DNA of 64,000 nucleotides from Paenibacillus sp. (GCA_017512705.1 JAFWEX010000070.1:1-64000), one strand, 5' to 3'. Positions 37,317-46,330 are shown, counted from the first letter of the stretch. The notes: a model not told the origin generated them from the sequence alone. Numbers and translations are program-made.

Positions 37317-38318
37317 GTGTTAATTAATGGAGTGTTTGAAGGTGGAGGGGTTAAGGGGATCTCACTGGCTGGTGCCGTACAGGGAGCGCAAGACTGCGGA
37401 ATAAAGTTCAATCGGGTCGCTGGAACATCATCCGGTTCGATTGTTGCTGCGCTTCTAGCTGCTGGTTATCGAGCAGAAGAAATGAGAGTGATTATTGAGA
37501 GTACACCGTTTGCTTCGTTGCTGCAACGGTCACCCATTTTTAATACACGATGGATTGGACCAGCAGCAAGGCTGTTTTTTAAAAAAGGACTATATTCAGG
37601 CGAAGCACTGGAAGCATGGATACGTGAGATGCTGGCACAGAAAGGAATACGAACGTTTGGGGATTTGCCGCAGGGAAAGTTGCTCATTACAGCATCCGAT
37701 ATATCTAATGGGAACATTCTAGTGCTGCCCGATGATATCCGGCGATTTGGCATCGAACCGACTAAACTGGAGGTTGCCAAAGCGGTACGTATGAGTTGCA
37801 GTATCCCGTACTTTTTCGATCCCGTCATTATTCGGAAATCACCGATCATGTCCAAAGGTTTATCTTTCCAAGATCAGTTTGTTTATGTGGTGGATGGTGG
37901 GTTGCTTAGCAATTTTCCACTCTGGTTGTTTGATGGAGAGCGCTCGGCGTCGGGAGGAGAGATCATTCCGGTAGTCGGTTTCAAGATGGTGGGCAAGACT
38001 GAAGTGGAACCCTCACGAATCAAAGGACCACTAACCATGCTGCAAGCGCTTGTGGAGACGATGTTAACGGCCCACGACGAACGTTACATTGAGCAGATCA
38101 ATCGGTTTCGCACCGTCAAAATTCCAACGCTTGGTATCAAACCAACGCAGTTTAATCTTTCGATTCAGGACAGTACGAACTTATATCGATCAGGCGTGGC
38201 CGCCGGGTTGGAGTTTTTCAACGAATGGAATATGAAAATGTATAAAGAGCAGCTAGAGAAGCAGCGAAAAGAACGTCAGAAGAAACAGGCGGATTCACCA
38301 CCACTGGTTCATGTATGA
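37317..38318 (+). CDS. Patatin-like phospholipase
   Basis: The 333-residue protein has the patatin oxyanion motif VFEGGGVKGISLAGAV at residues 6-21, the nucleophile elbow GTSSGS (Ser near residue 40), and the dyad aspartate in VVDGGLLSNFPLW. It is expected to hydrolyse acyl esters of membrane lipids. The C-terminus is basic and rich in Lys, Arg and Gln, possibly for contact with membranes. The GTG start is needed to keep the conserved N-terminus but is only seven bases after a GGGGG that belongs to a terminator stem, so translation or transcription is probably regulated. Confidence 0.88.
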   Translation: MLINGVFEGGGVKGISLAGAVQGAQDCGIKFNRVAGTSSGSIVAALLAAGYRAEEMRVIIESTPFASLLQRSPIFNTRWIGPAARLFFKKGLYSGEALEAWIREMLAQKGIRTFGDLPQGKLLITASDISNGNILVLPDDIRRFGIEPTKLEVAKAVRMSCSIPYFFDPVIIRKSPIMSKGLSFQDQFVYVVDGGLLSNFPLWLFDGERSASGGEIIPVVGFKMVGKTEVEPSRIKGPLTMLQALVETMLTAHDERYIEQINRFRTVKIPTLGIKPTQFNLSIQDSTNLYRSGVAAGLEFFNEWNMKMYKEQLEKQRKERQKKQADSPPLVHV

Positions 38319-38327
38319 CAACAAAAT

Positions 38328-38358
38328 AAGCAATTCTCCTTTTGATGGAGAATTGCTT
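38328..38358. terminator. Bidirectional terminator
   Basis: AAGCAATTCTCC and GGAGAATTGCTT are perfect 12-base arms. The T-rich flank (TTATTTTG) is on the minus strand, so it mainly ends the yqhQP unit. Confidence 0.75.
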
Positions 38359-38408
38359 AGAAGGTACATTTTCATCATAAACGTGTGGATTGATCAACGA
38401 AAGGGTAC

Positions 38409-38747
38409 TTAGTGATACTTGGGAATGTCCTCTTCGTTATTTTTACCTTTCTGCCCTTGGATAACCTGGAAGGGGTATTCCTTACGTTTTTTGGACGAAC
38501 TGCTTTTTCTGGTAACAGTATTATGCTGTGCATTGATTTTAGCCATTGTTTTCGCCGAAGGTTTGATCTTCGGTGTTTTTGCTTTTCGTGACCAGCGAGC
38601 AGGCGGATATTTGTACAGCAGGAACACAACTCCGAACACGATTAGTGGGATGAGAATATTGGCCAAAGACAGTCTGCCTAATAATCCGATCAACCCGAAA
38701 GTAGCCAAAATAATCAACGCCCAAAATAAAATACCCTGCTTATTCAT
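38409..38747 (-). CDS. YqhP-like small membrane protein
   Basis: The 112-residue protein has two N-terminal membrane segments (ILFWALIILATFGLIGLLG and NILIPLIVFGVVFLLYKY) and a basic, Ser/Lys-rich cytoplasmic tail. Position and size agree with yqhP of B. subtilis, whose function is unknown; sequence similarity was not tested. An in-frame GTG at 38756 overlaps the yqhQ stop codon; ATG at 38747 is preferred because AAAGGGTGA lies eight bases upstream. It is read with yqhQ. Confidence 0.7.
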   Translation of the reverse strand: MNKQGILFWALIILATFGLIGLLGRLSLANILIPLIVFGVVFLLYKYPPARWSRKAKTPKIKPSAKTMAKINAQHNTVTRKSSSSKKRKEYPFQVIQGQKGKNNEEDIPKYH

Positions 38748-38752
38748 ATCAT

Positions 38753-39745
38753 TCACCCTTTCACAGGATCAAATGTTGCTACAGGAACTTCAGTTGCAGT
38801 CGACACGTTAGCGAGCTTGGCATCCAGTTCACGCATCCGGTTAAATGAAGCGATGGAAACTTCCACTTGAGCATTGGTAGGCTCTTTGGTCGTGAGCAGC
38901 TGTAGCCACAGACCCGGATATCCCAGATAGCGAAGTACAGGAATATCTCGAAGCGAGTTCGTGATTTTCAGCAACTCGAAAGAGATACCCAGCACGGCTG
39001 GCAATAAGAGCAGACGCTGTCCCATTCGTTCCCACAGGTTATCATAGGTGAAAACGGAGTAAAGGAATATACCGATAATAACAGTCAGCATGATAAAGCT
39101 GCTTCCACAACGGTAATGGAGTCTGCTGTACTTCTGAACATTCTCAGGTGTTAGTTCTTCTCCTGCTTCATATGCGCTAATCACTTTATGCTCCGCCCCA
39201 TGATATTGGAACAGACGTTTGATCATAGGTGTCTGAGAGATTAACCATAGATAGGCAAGCAACAAAATCAGCTTGATAACACCTTCCAATACATTATGCA
39301 GAAATTGATTTTCGAATACATTTTTAAACAAGAAGTCCTCGATCACGACAGGAAGCAGTGTCAGAACAACCTTACCAAAAAGGAAAGACAAAATCGCAAC
39401 AGCGGTCACACCAATAATCATGCTAAGGCTCCAGCCGGACCCTTGTTTTTCTTGTTGTTTTGCTTTTTCTTCCGGTTCCAGTTCATCATCAGCATAAGCG
39501 TCAGCAGAGTAGTTCAGATGTTTGCTGCCTTTGACACTTGAATCTATAATGCTGACAATTCCGCGTAATAAAGGAATCCGCCGCAATTTCATGACCCAGG
39601 TCTTGTCTTGCTTGGGAACTTCCAGATACGTAATTTCGCCGTCTTTTCTGCGAACCGCTGTAACATTGACGTGTTTACCGCCAAACATTACGCCTTCGAT
39701 GACAGCTTGCCCCCCGTAGCTGACAGGCTTGGATTGTTGAGGCAA
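38753..39745 (-). CDS. yqhQ: DUF1385 family membrane protein YqhQ
   Basis: The protein (about 330 residues) has the DUF1385 features VSYGGQAVIEGVMFGGKHVNVTAVRRKDG at the start, IPLLRGIVSIIDSSVKGSKHLN, several membrane segments, and YHGAEHKVISAYE with a conserved His pair, then SRLHYRCGSSF. The function is unknown in all species. The start is uncertain: a GTG at 39754 is possible, but TTG at 39745 sits at ideal spacing from AAGGTGA. It is divergent from yqhR, as in B. subtilis. Confidence 0.88.
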   Translation of the reverse strand: MPQQSKPVSYGGQAVIEGVMFGGKHVNVTAVRRKDGEITYLEVPKQDKTWVMKLRRIPLLRGIVSIIDSSVKGSKHLNYSADAYADDELEPEEKAKQQEKQGSGWSLSMIIGVTAVAILSFLFGKVVLTLLPVVIEDFLFKNVFENQFLHNVLEGVIKLILLLAYLWLISQTPMIKRLFQYHGAEHKVISAYEAGEELTPENVQKYSRLHYRCGSSFIMLTVIIGIFLYSVFTYDNLWERMGQRLLLLPAVLGISFELLKITNSLRDIPVLRYLGYPGLWLQLLTTKEPTNAQVEVSIASFNRMRELDAKLANVSTATEVPVATFDPVKG

Positions 39746-39958
39746 ATTATTCACCTTCCTATTCTGTTCTAAGCCTTTACAATGAAAGGCAGTTTATAAC
39801 CTTATTGTATCGAATTTTGAGAGCAATTTCTAGTTTTCGAGAGAATCGCCAAGTGTTGCTGTTAAGATTGTCCTATTTTGAACATACTACGCCCTAGAAC
39901 TGTGAAGAAATATCTAGCATTGTTGCGAGATGATCTTGCCAAGAAGGGGATATGGATA

Positions 39959-40567
39959 ATGGCTAATAACCACGAGGATGTAATCAAAAATCAAAATCAC
40001 GAAGCAAAAAATGATGGTCATATACAGCGGCAGCAAAAGGACGAACACGATAAGGGATCTATAGAACGACGTTCTGTCCCTAGGCAAAGGGATGCTCACT
40101 ATTATACGAACCGGTTTTCTTTTGCGCTGGAGCTGGGGTTCTTTGCCGGGCTGTTCTGGGGTGGTATACATTGGCTGTTCCATCTTCTGCATTTTACCGT
40201 TGTACCTATTGGTTTTCTGGCAGAGCCTTTCTTTAAACATAAGTTTATATATACTGCTGCAGGTCATTTGACAGGCTGGCTTTGTTTCATCGTATTTTCC
40301 ATCTTGGCTTCGCTGCTATACACCTATACCATTCGAAAATTAAAAGGACCATTCCCCGGTATGGTGTATGGGATTGTTTGGTGGATAATTCTCTTTGTTC
40401 TGCTAGGCCCAAAACTAGGCATGATGAAACCGTTGAATCGGTTAACATGGGATTCGATTTTTACAGAAATTTGTTTCTTTCTACTCTGGGGGCTGTTCAT
40501 TGGGTACACTGTAGCAATGGAGTATACGGACGAACGGAAACGGGAGCCGGAGCACGCAGGGGCCTAG
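39959..40567 (+). CDS. yqhR: Conserved membrane protein YqhR
   Basis: The 202-residue protein has a charged N-terminal tail (residues 1-45, rich in His, Gln, Lys and Asp) and four membrane segments (ALELGFFAGLFWGGIHWLF, LTGWLCFIVFSILASLLYTY, GMVYGIVWWIILFVLLG, EICFFLLWGLFIGYTVAM). It matches B. subtilis YqhR, a conserved Bacillales protein of unknown role. ATG at 39959 follows AAGGGGAT; the longer reading from 39878 has no ribosome site. Confidence 0.8.
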   Translation: MANNHEDVIKNQNHEAKNDGHIQRQQKDEHDKGSIERRSVPRQRDAHYYTNRFSFALELGFFAGLFWGGIHWLFHLLHFTVVPIGFLAEPFFKHKFIYTAAGHLTGWLCFIVFSILASLLYTYTIRKLKGPFPGMVYGIVWWIILFVLLGPKLGMMKPLNRLTWDSIFTEICFFLLWGLFIGYTVAMEYTDERKREPEHAGA

Positions 40568-40644
40568 ACGCAAAAAAGCTTCTCAATCCAGTGATGGCTG
40601 TGTTAAAATAGCAGTTGGTTATTTGCAGAGAGGGTGGAGCAGCA

Positions 40645-41088
40645 ATGAAACGAATTATTGTGATCAATGGCCCGAACCTGAACATGCTTGGTATTCGTGA
40701 ACCTGGCATCTATGGAACGCTTAGTCTGAAGGATATTGAAGACAACATTCGCAGACAAGCTGAGGAACTGGGAGTCTCCATCGCTTTTTATCAATCCAAC
40801 CACGAAGGGGACATTATTGACCGTATTCATGCCGCAATGGGTGAGGCAGACGGAATTATGCTTAATGCTGGGGCGTTTACTCATTATAGCTATGCTATAC
40901 GTGATGCAATCAACGCCGTGAAAATTCCTACCGTGGAGGTTCATCTATCCAACATTCATGCACGCGAAGCGTTCAGACATCATTCAGTGCTTGCAGCAGA
41001 AACGATCGGGCAGATTGCCGGATTTGGCGAAGTAAGCTATGAACTGGGATTGCTGGCTCTCGTGCGTCATCTGGACAAACTAACCTGA
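40645..41088 (+). CDS. aroQ: 3-dehydroquinate dehydratase, type II
   Basis: The 147-residue enzyme has the type II signature IIVINGPNLNMLGIREPGIYG with the catalytic Tyr, FYQSNHEGDIIDRIHAA, MLNAGAFTHYSYAIRDAI and VEVHLSNIHAREAFR with the catalytic His. It forms 3-dehydroshikimate in the shikimate pathway. ATG at 40645 follows GAGGGTGGAG. It is the first of the aroQ-yqhT-efp run. Confidence 0.95.
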   Translation: MKRIIVINGPNLNMLGIREPGIYGTLSLKDIEDNIRRQAEELGVSIAFYQSNHEGDIIDRIHAAMGEADGIMLNAGAFTHYSYAIRDAINAVKIPTVEVHLSNIHAREAFRHHSVLAAETIGQIAGFGEVSYELGLLALVRHLDKLT

Positions 41089-41127
41089 GCCGGGAACCCG
41101 GGAATGTGAGAGAAAGAAGGGTTACCG

Positions 41128-42201
41128 ATGGAAAACAAACGAGTACACAAGTTACGTGAGGCGATGGCCGGGCGTGAACTCAAAGCAATGCTCATTACGA
41201 ATCCGATTAATCGTCGCTATATGACGGGATTTACGGGCTCGGCAGGATATGTGCTGATTACTGAACAGGAAGCTTATTTGCTCACTGATTTCCGTTACAT
41301 GGCACAGGCATCCTCGCAAGCTCAAGGCTTTAACGTTGTGGAACACGGTGTAAAACCGATGGATTCTGTTCGTGATTTGCTGGTAGCGGCGAATATCAAT
41401 GAAGTTGGTTTTGAACAGGATTCGGTTACGTATGGTACGCATGCTGCATATGCAGAAACGTTGCAATCAGTTAAACTGAAAGCTGTATCAGGCATTGTGG
41501 AGCAGCTTCGTATGTTTAAGGATGCGGACGAGATCGCAGTGATGCAACGTGCTGCAGATTTGGCAGATGCTACGTTTAGCCATGTCTTGCAATTTGTCAA
41601 ACCGGGCATGACTGAACGTGAAGTCGATCTAGAAATGGAATTTTTCATGCGCAAGCATGGAGCAACGAGTTCTTCGTTTGACACGATTGTCGCTTCAGGT
41701 GAACGTTCTGCGATGCCACATGGTGTAGCAAGCAGCAAGGTGATCGGTCAGGATGAACTGATTACATTTGACTTCGGTGCGTTGCTGGATGGTTACTGTT
41801 CCGATCTGACACGTACGATTGCAACAGGTAATCCTGTACCTGAACTGCGTAAGATTTATGACATCGTTTTGGAAGCACAGTTACATACGCTGGAGAACTT
41901 GAAACCAGGTATGACCGGACGGGAAGCGGATGCACTTGCACGGGATATCATTGCAGGCTATGGATATGGAGAACAGTTTGGACACAGCACGGGCCACGGC
42001 CTAGGTATGGAAGTTCATGAAGCTCCACGACTGTCCAAGCTTAGCGATGATGTATTGAAACCTGGCATGGTTGTTACGGTTGAACCGGGAATTTACATTG
42101 ATGGACTTGGCGGCGTACGAATTGAGGATGACGTTGTGATTACCGAGACAGGTATCCATATTTTAACGAAATCTGACAAGAAATTCACCGTTATTGGCTA
42201 A
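41128..42201 (+). CDS. yqhT: Xaa-Pro peptidase (YqhT family)
   Basis: The 357-residue M24 peptidase has an N-terminal creatinase domain and a pita-bread catalytic domain. Metal ligands are visible in ITFDFGALLDGYCSDLTRT (two Asp), FGHSTGHGLGMEVHE (His), VVTVEPGIYI (Glu) and GGVRIEDDVV (Glu). It removes N-terminal residues before proline, using two metal ions. Its fixed link to efp, whose product helps ribosomes at proline runs, is a known neighbourhood in Bacilli. Confidence 0.93.
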   Translation: MENKRVHKLREAMAGRELKAMLITNPINRRYMTGFTGSAGYVLITEQEAYLLTDFRYMAQASSQAQGFNVVEHGVKPMDSVRDLLVAANINEVGFEQDSVTYGTHAAYAETLQSVKLKAVSGIVEQLRMFKDADEIAVMQRAADLADATFSHVLQFVKPGMTEREVDLEMEFFMRKHGATSSSFDTIVASGERSAMPHGVASSKVIGQDELITFDFGALLDGYCSDLTRTIATGNPVPELRKIYDIVLEAQLHTLENLKPGMTGREADALARDIIAGYGYGEQFGHSTGHGLGMEVHEAPRLSKLSDDVLKPGMVVTVEPGIYIDGLGGVRIEDDVVITETGIHILTKSDKKFTVIG

Positions 42202-42240
42202 CATACCACACATTTTTAATTATATCAGGAGGGATTTTTT

Positions 42241-42798
42241 GTGATTTCAGTTAACGATTTTAAAACAGGCTTGACCGTAGAAGTAGATGGAGATATCTTT
42301 ACCGTACTTGATTTCCAACACGTTAAACCAGGTAAAGGTGCTGCATTCGTACGTTCCAAATTGAAAAATCTGCGTAACGGGAACACCGTTGAGCGTACGT
42401 TCCGTGCAGGTGAAACGATTGGCCGTGCAATTATCGAAAACCGTGGTGTATCTTACCTGTATGCAAGCGGTTCGGAGCACACGTTTATGGATAACGAAAC
42501 TTATGATCAATTTACGCTTTCAAGTGATCAGCTGGAGTGGGAATTGAACTTCTTGAAAGAGAACATGAACGTGAAAATCGTTAGCTACCAAGGTGAAATC
42601 CTGGGGGTCGATCTACCTACCAGTGTTGAACTGAAAGTGGTAGAGACTGAGCCAGGGGTTAAAGGGAATACAGCACAAGGTGCTACAAAAAATGCAAAAC
42701 TGGAAACAGGATTGAATGTACAAGTTCCTTTGTTTATTAATGAAGGCGATGTGCTTCTGATCGATACACGTGAAGGTAAATACTCTTCGCGTGCGTAA
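42241..42798 (+). CDS. efp: Translation elongation factor P
   Basis: The 185-residue protein has the three beta-barrel domains of EF-P. The domain I loop that enters the ribosome is [19 protein letters not shown], with Lys at the usual modified position (KPGKG). It relieves stalling at polyproline. It starts with GTG after CAGGAGGGA and ends at a strong terminator, closing the aroQ-yqhT-efp unit. Confidence 0.96.
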   Translation: MISVNDFKTGLTVEVDGDIFTVLDFQHVKPGKGAAFVRSKLKNLRNGNTVERTFRAGETIGRAIIENRGVSYLYASGSEHTFMDNETYDQFTLSSDQLEWELNFLKENMNVKIVSYQGEILGVDLPTSVELKVVETEPGVKGNTAQGATKNAKLETGLNVQVPLFINEGDVLLIDTREGKYSSRA

Positions 42799-42830
42799 TT
42801 TCTAACTAACGTAAGCTCTAACGTTTGAGG

Positions 42831-42867
42831 AAAACCCTTTGCCGACTAGTTGGCAAAGGGTTTTTTT
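42831..42867 (+). terminator. Terminator of efp
   Basis: AAAACCCTTTGCC and GGCAAAGGGTTTT perfect arms followed by a T run. Confidence 0.88.
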
Positions 42868-42988
42868 GAAAAAAGATTAGCCTATCAGGCGCTTTCGTAA
42901 TATACTGGGTTAAAGTCATTTCTCGCAGAGAATAATGACGAAAGATATCAATTGATGCATACTGCACAAGGTAGGGAGTGGATTTGCG

Positions 42989-44242
42989 TTGTCATTGTAC
43001 GTCATGAAATTTGGGGGTAGCTCGGTCGGAGATACGGAACGTATGAAACGTGTAGCCGGACGTGTTGTGGAAAAAGCGGATGAAGGACATCAATGTGTTG
43101 TTGTAGTTTCGGCCATGGGAGATACAACGGATGAATTGATTGATCAGGCGAAGGTACTGAACAGTGATCTGCCTGCTCGTGAAATGGATATGCTCCTTAC
43201 GACAGGTGAACAGATTTCCATCTCACTGTTATCCATGGCGATTCAGGCTATTGGACGCAAGGCTGTGTCCTTTACAGGATGGCAAGCTGGCTTCCGAACA
43301 GAGCCAGTGCATGGAAAAGCCCGGATTCAGGATATTCGTCCTGAGCGTGTCAAAGCAGCTCTGGATGAAGGGAATATTGTTATTGTTGCCGGATTCCAAG
43401 GCATGACGGAAGAGGGCGAGATTACCACGCTGGGGCGCGGTGGTTCAGATACAACTGCTGTAGCGTTAGCAGCAGCCATTCAAGCTGATGCTTGTGAAAT
43501 CTATACGGATGTGGACGGGATCTATTCCACAGACCCGAGGATCGTGAAAGTGGCGCGCAAACTTAAAGAAATATCATACGACGAAATGCTGGAGCTTGCG
43601 AATTTGGGAGCGGCGGTACTGCACCCGCGTGCGGTTGAGTACGCGAAGCATTCCGGTGTACCTCTAATTGTAAGATCTAGCTTTAACCATAATGAAGGAA
43701 CGGTAGTGAAGGAGGAAGCAGCAATGGAACAAGGCGTAGTGGTAAGTGGTATTGCTTATGATAAGAACGTCGCTCGTATCAGTATTTTGGGAGTACCGGA
43801 TGCTCCAGGTGTTCTCGCCGAAGTATTTGGAGAATTGGCGTCGGAGCAGCTGGATGTAGATATCATCGTACAAAGTGGAGTGAAGGATGGCAAAGCAGAC
43901 TTTTCGTTCTCGGTTGCGCTGTCTGATCGTGAGAAAGCTCTACATGTCATTGAAGGTTTGCACAGCCGTTTGCCTTACCGTGAAGTGACCTCCGAAGAAA
44001 ACCTAGTTAAAATTTCAATCGTTGGTGCAGGTATGGTGAGTCATCCAGGTGTAGCTGCTAAAATGTTCAAAGTAATCTCCGGTGAAGGCGTAAGTATCAA
44101 GATGGTCAGCACGTCCGAGATTAAGGTGTCTTGCGTTATTGATGGAGAGAAACTTCATGATGTGATTAGAGCTTTACACACAGCGTATGATCTTGATGCG
44201 ACAGAGCAAGCGGTAATTGGTGGACCGCAAGTTCGCAGATAA
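42989..44242 (+). CDS. lysC: Aspartate kinase (aspartokinase II, LysC type)
   Basis: The 417-residue protein has the kinase start VMKFGGSSVGDTERM, MDMLLTTGEQISISLLSMA, and TTLGRGGSDTTAVALAAA. Two C-terminal ACT domains follow (residues 260-410). The sequence tracks B. subtilis LysC closely. It makes aspartyl phosphate, the first step to lysine, diaminopimelate, methionine and threonine. TTG start follows GGGAGTGG. An internal ATG with its own ribosome site probably gives a separate regulatory beta subunit. No lysine riboswitch is seen in the 120-base gap to efp; it holds a small hairpin (42916-42940) and a TATACT. Confidence 0.94.
   Translation: MSLYVMKFGGSSVGDTERMKRVAGRVVEKADEGHQCVVVVSAMGDTTDELIDQAKVLNSDLPAREMDMLLTTGEQISISLLSMAIQAIGRKAVSFTGWQAGFRTEPVHGKARIQDIRPERVKAALDEGNIVIVAGFQGMTEEGEITTLGRGGSDTTAVALAAAIQADACEIYTDVDGIYSTDPRIVKVARKLKEISYDEMLELANLGAAVLHPRAVEYAKHSGVPLIVRSSFNHNEGTVVKEEAAMEQGVVVSGIAYDKNVARISILGVPDAPGVLAEVFGELASEQLDVDIIVQSGVKDGKADFSFSVALSDREKALHVIEGLHSRLPYREVTSEENLVKISIVGAGMVSHPGVAAKMFKVISGEGVSIKMVSTSEIKVSCVIDGEKLHDVIRALHTAYDLDATEQAVIGGPQVRR
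43709..43726 (+). promoter_or_regulatory. Internal ribosome site and start for the LysC beta subunit
   Basis: AAGGAGG (43709-43715) lies eight bases before an in-frame ATG (43724), at the same place as the known beta-subunit start of B. subtilis lysC (EEAAMEQGVVVSGIAYD here). The product would be a 172-residue pair of ACT domains. Confidence 0.75.
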
Positions 44243-44259
44243 CGAATAGGTTCTAAATT

Positions 44260-44305
44260 AGAAGAGGTGTATCGTTGCCACTGGGCAACGGTACACCTCT
44301 TCTGT
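44260..44305. terminator. Bidirectional terminator
   Basis: AGAAGAGGTGTA-T-CGTTGCC and GGCAACG-G-TACACCTCTTCT form a 19-pair stem between converging lysC and comB. Confidence 0.8.
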
Positions 44306-44319
44306 TCTACTATGACCGT

Positions 44320-45060
44320 TTATACATATTGCCTTCTATGAAATTTACGGTAAGGTTTTAACTCACACCCTTCTCTCATCTCTGGTACACAATCCAGCAG
44401 ATTTAATTGAGAGCAGTAGGTAACATCATGCATTTTCCCCAGTTTATCCAGTCTCCGTGCACTGGATGATGTTCGGATTAGATCCGCTATATGATCATGA
44501 CATGAAGACACAGCTTGATGCAGAATGATGCCAAGATCATTTAATTCAAGCGGAGAGTTGGACTGACGGTACAATTCTTCAATAATATATCCAGCACATA
44601 AGCCATCCTCCAGAGCAAACTCATCTTGCTCTCCAGCGCACAGTAATAATACATTTCGTTGCAGCTCTAACAGAGCAGTAGCAACAGCTCTAACGTTTAA
44701 CATAGCTCCTGCGAGAATATGTCTCGCTCGGGATGCTTTGATGAGAGCTCTAGTACCGTCCGTCGTCGTGAGGATGATGACTTTGTGGGCAATGTCGCTA
44801 CTCATATATTCATAGGGGGAATTCCCCGCCTCGAATCCGTTTATTTTTTTGTCAAAACGTTCCCCACCACGAATGCTGTTCCCCACCATCATCTGCTTAG
44901 CTTGCGGAACGGTCTCCGTGGCGATAACACCTGCAGCATGATGGGCCAGAGCGGTCACAATCGTGCTTGTTGTCCGTAAAACATCGATGACGACCACACT
45001 CCGACCTTCCAGATCTACCGTACGCAATTCATTTACATTTCCTACAACGTCGACACGCAC
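44320..45060 (-). CDS. 2-phosphosulfolactate phosphatase family (ComB)
   Basis: The 246-residue protein belongs to the ComB family: SVVVIDVLRTTSTIVTALAH, GGERFDKKINGFEAGNSPYEY, TTTDGTRAL and LLCAGEQDEFALEDGLCAG, with the acidic residues that bind magnesium. ComB removes phosphate from 2-phosphosulfolactate in coenzyme M and sulfolactate synthesis; in spore formers sulfolactate may accumulate in spores, as shown for B. subtilis. The gene sits next to the spoIIIA operon, which fits a sporulation role, but this is an inference. The GTG start follows AAAGGAGTTG. Confidence 0.85.
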   Translation of the reverse strand: MRVDVVGNVNELRTVDLEGRSVVVIDVLRTTSTIVTALAHHAAGVIATETVPQAKQMMVGNSIRGGERFDKKINGFEAGNSPYEYMSSDIAHKVIILTTTDGTRALIKASRARHILAGAMLNVRAVATALLELQRNVLLLCAGEQDEFALEDGLCAGYIIEELYRQSNSPLELNDLGIILHQAVSSCHDHIADLIRTSSSARRLDKLGKMHDVTYCSQLNLLDCVPEMREGCELKPYRKFHRRQYV

Positions 45061-45230
45061 TCCCTACAACTCCTTTCTGTTCCAAGAATCAAGCATCTGC
45101 TTCTCAACTGGAACAGTCCATTCTTTCTGGAAGCACTATATGCATGCGTGCCTAGACAGGTGCCTAGACCAAGAGATGTCTATGAGTTTTGGCTCTCATC
45201 CAGCATTACGAAGAAATGATAGATTTCAGC

Positions 45231-45259
45231 GTCATAAAATGAATGTACAGGCATAAACT
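45231..45259 (+). promoter_or_regulatory. Sigma-E-like promoter of spoIIIA
   Basis: GTCATAAA (45231-45238), a 13-base spacer and CATAAACT (45252-45259) resemble the sigma-E pattern GKMATATT ... CATACAHT; the -10 differs at one position. The B. subtilis operon is under sigma-E in the mother cell. Confidence 0.6.
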
Positions 45260-45325
45260 TGAGATATGAACAAGCATCAGAGATGCAATATGCAATATGA
45301 AATATACAGTTGGAGGAGCCTACTC

Positions 45326-46330
45326 ATGAACGTGAAATGGAGGGATCTTTTTCCGGAACCCATCCGAACGATGCTGGGCAGAATGCCGCCCACTCTATTG
45401 GAACAAGTGGAAGAAATCCGTATTCGAGAAGGTAGACCTTTGGAAGTCAATGCAGGGAATACGTACCACTTCCTTACCTCGGAAGGTTTACCAACGGGAA
45501 AACCAGAGGAAGCTTATATTCCTCAAAAAGAAGTCACCCATAGGCTACTTGATCTTATAAGCAACCATTCGCTCTATACGTTGGAAGAAGAACTGCGCAA
45601 AGGATTCATCACGATCCCCGGAGGACATCGAATCGGACTTGCTGGTCGAACGGTGCTGAGTGGTGGGCGTGTAGAATATTTACGGGATATCAACGGATTT
45701 AACGTCCGTATAGCCCGGGAAGTGCAAGGAATTGCTGATCCGATTCTTCCTTATCTGTTGGATATGAAGAGTGGACAGGTGTTGCATACCTTGATTCTGT
45801 CTCCACCACAGCAAGGAAAAACCACATTACTACGAGATTTGGCAAGACAAATCAGCAACGGATCGAAGCTGAACGTTGGTGATGAACTGAGACAGGGCAT
45901 TCGTTCAAGGCTTAAAGTTGGAATCGTAGATGAACGTTCTGAGATTGCTGGAAGTTACAGAGGCGTACCCAACTTTGATGTAGGCCCTCGGACAGACGTT
46001 ATGGATGGATGCCCCAAGGCAGAAGGTATGATGATGATGCTTCGTTCCATGTCGCCGGACGTTCTAATTGTGGACGAGATTGGCCGTTCAGAAGATGCCG
46101 AAGCTGTTATGGAAGCTCTCCATGCAGGCGTTTCCGTCATTGCGACCGCGCATGGAAGAGATTTGGTTGAACTATCTGCAAGACCCGCTTTGAGGACATT
46201 AATAACAGAGCAGATGTTTCAGCGTTATGTGCAGTTGCAGCGGACGAGCAGAGGCATGAGCTTTCGGTTGGCGGACGGCAAGATGAGAGGTCTTCAGCAA
46301 GCCGAAGCAGGAGGTGAAGCCTTTGGTTAA
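45326..46330 (+). CDS. spoIIIAA: Stage III sporulation protein AA, ATPase
   Basis: The 334-residue protein is a secretion-type ATPase of the SpoIIIA-SpoIIQ channel. It has Walker A LSPPQQGKTTLLRD, Walker B DVLIVDEIG, and the Asp/Glu box VDERSEIAG. It is cytoplasmic in the mother cell and supports forespore gene expression after engulfment. ATG at 45326 follows GGAGGAG; the longer frame from 45266 starts at the predicted transcription start and is rejected. It overlaps spoIIIAB by eight bases. Confidence 0.95.
   Translation: MNVKWRDLFPEPIRTMLGRMPPTLLEQVEEIRIREGRPLEVNAGNTYHFLTSEGLPTGKPEEAYIPQKEVTHRLLDLISNHSLYTLEEELRKGFITIPGGHRIGLAGRTVLSGGRVEYLRDINGFNVRIAREVQGIADPILPYLLDMKSGQVLHTLILSPPQQGKTTLLRDLARQISNGSKLNVGDELRQGIRSRLKVGIVDERSEIAGSYRGVPNFDVGPRTDVMDGCPKAEGMMMMLRSMSPDVLIVDEIGRSEDAEAVMEALHAGVSVIATAHGRDLVELSARPALRTLITEQMFQRYVQLQRTSRGMSFRLADGKMRGLQQAEAGGEAFG

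Noticed and set aside
42869-42988. Lysine riboswitch before lysC
   Set aside because: The gap of 120 bases is too short and lacks the conserved L-box words; only a small hairpin is seen.
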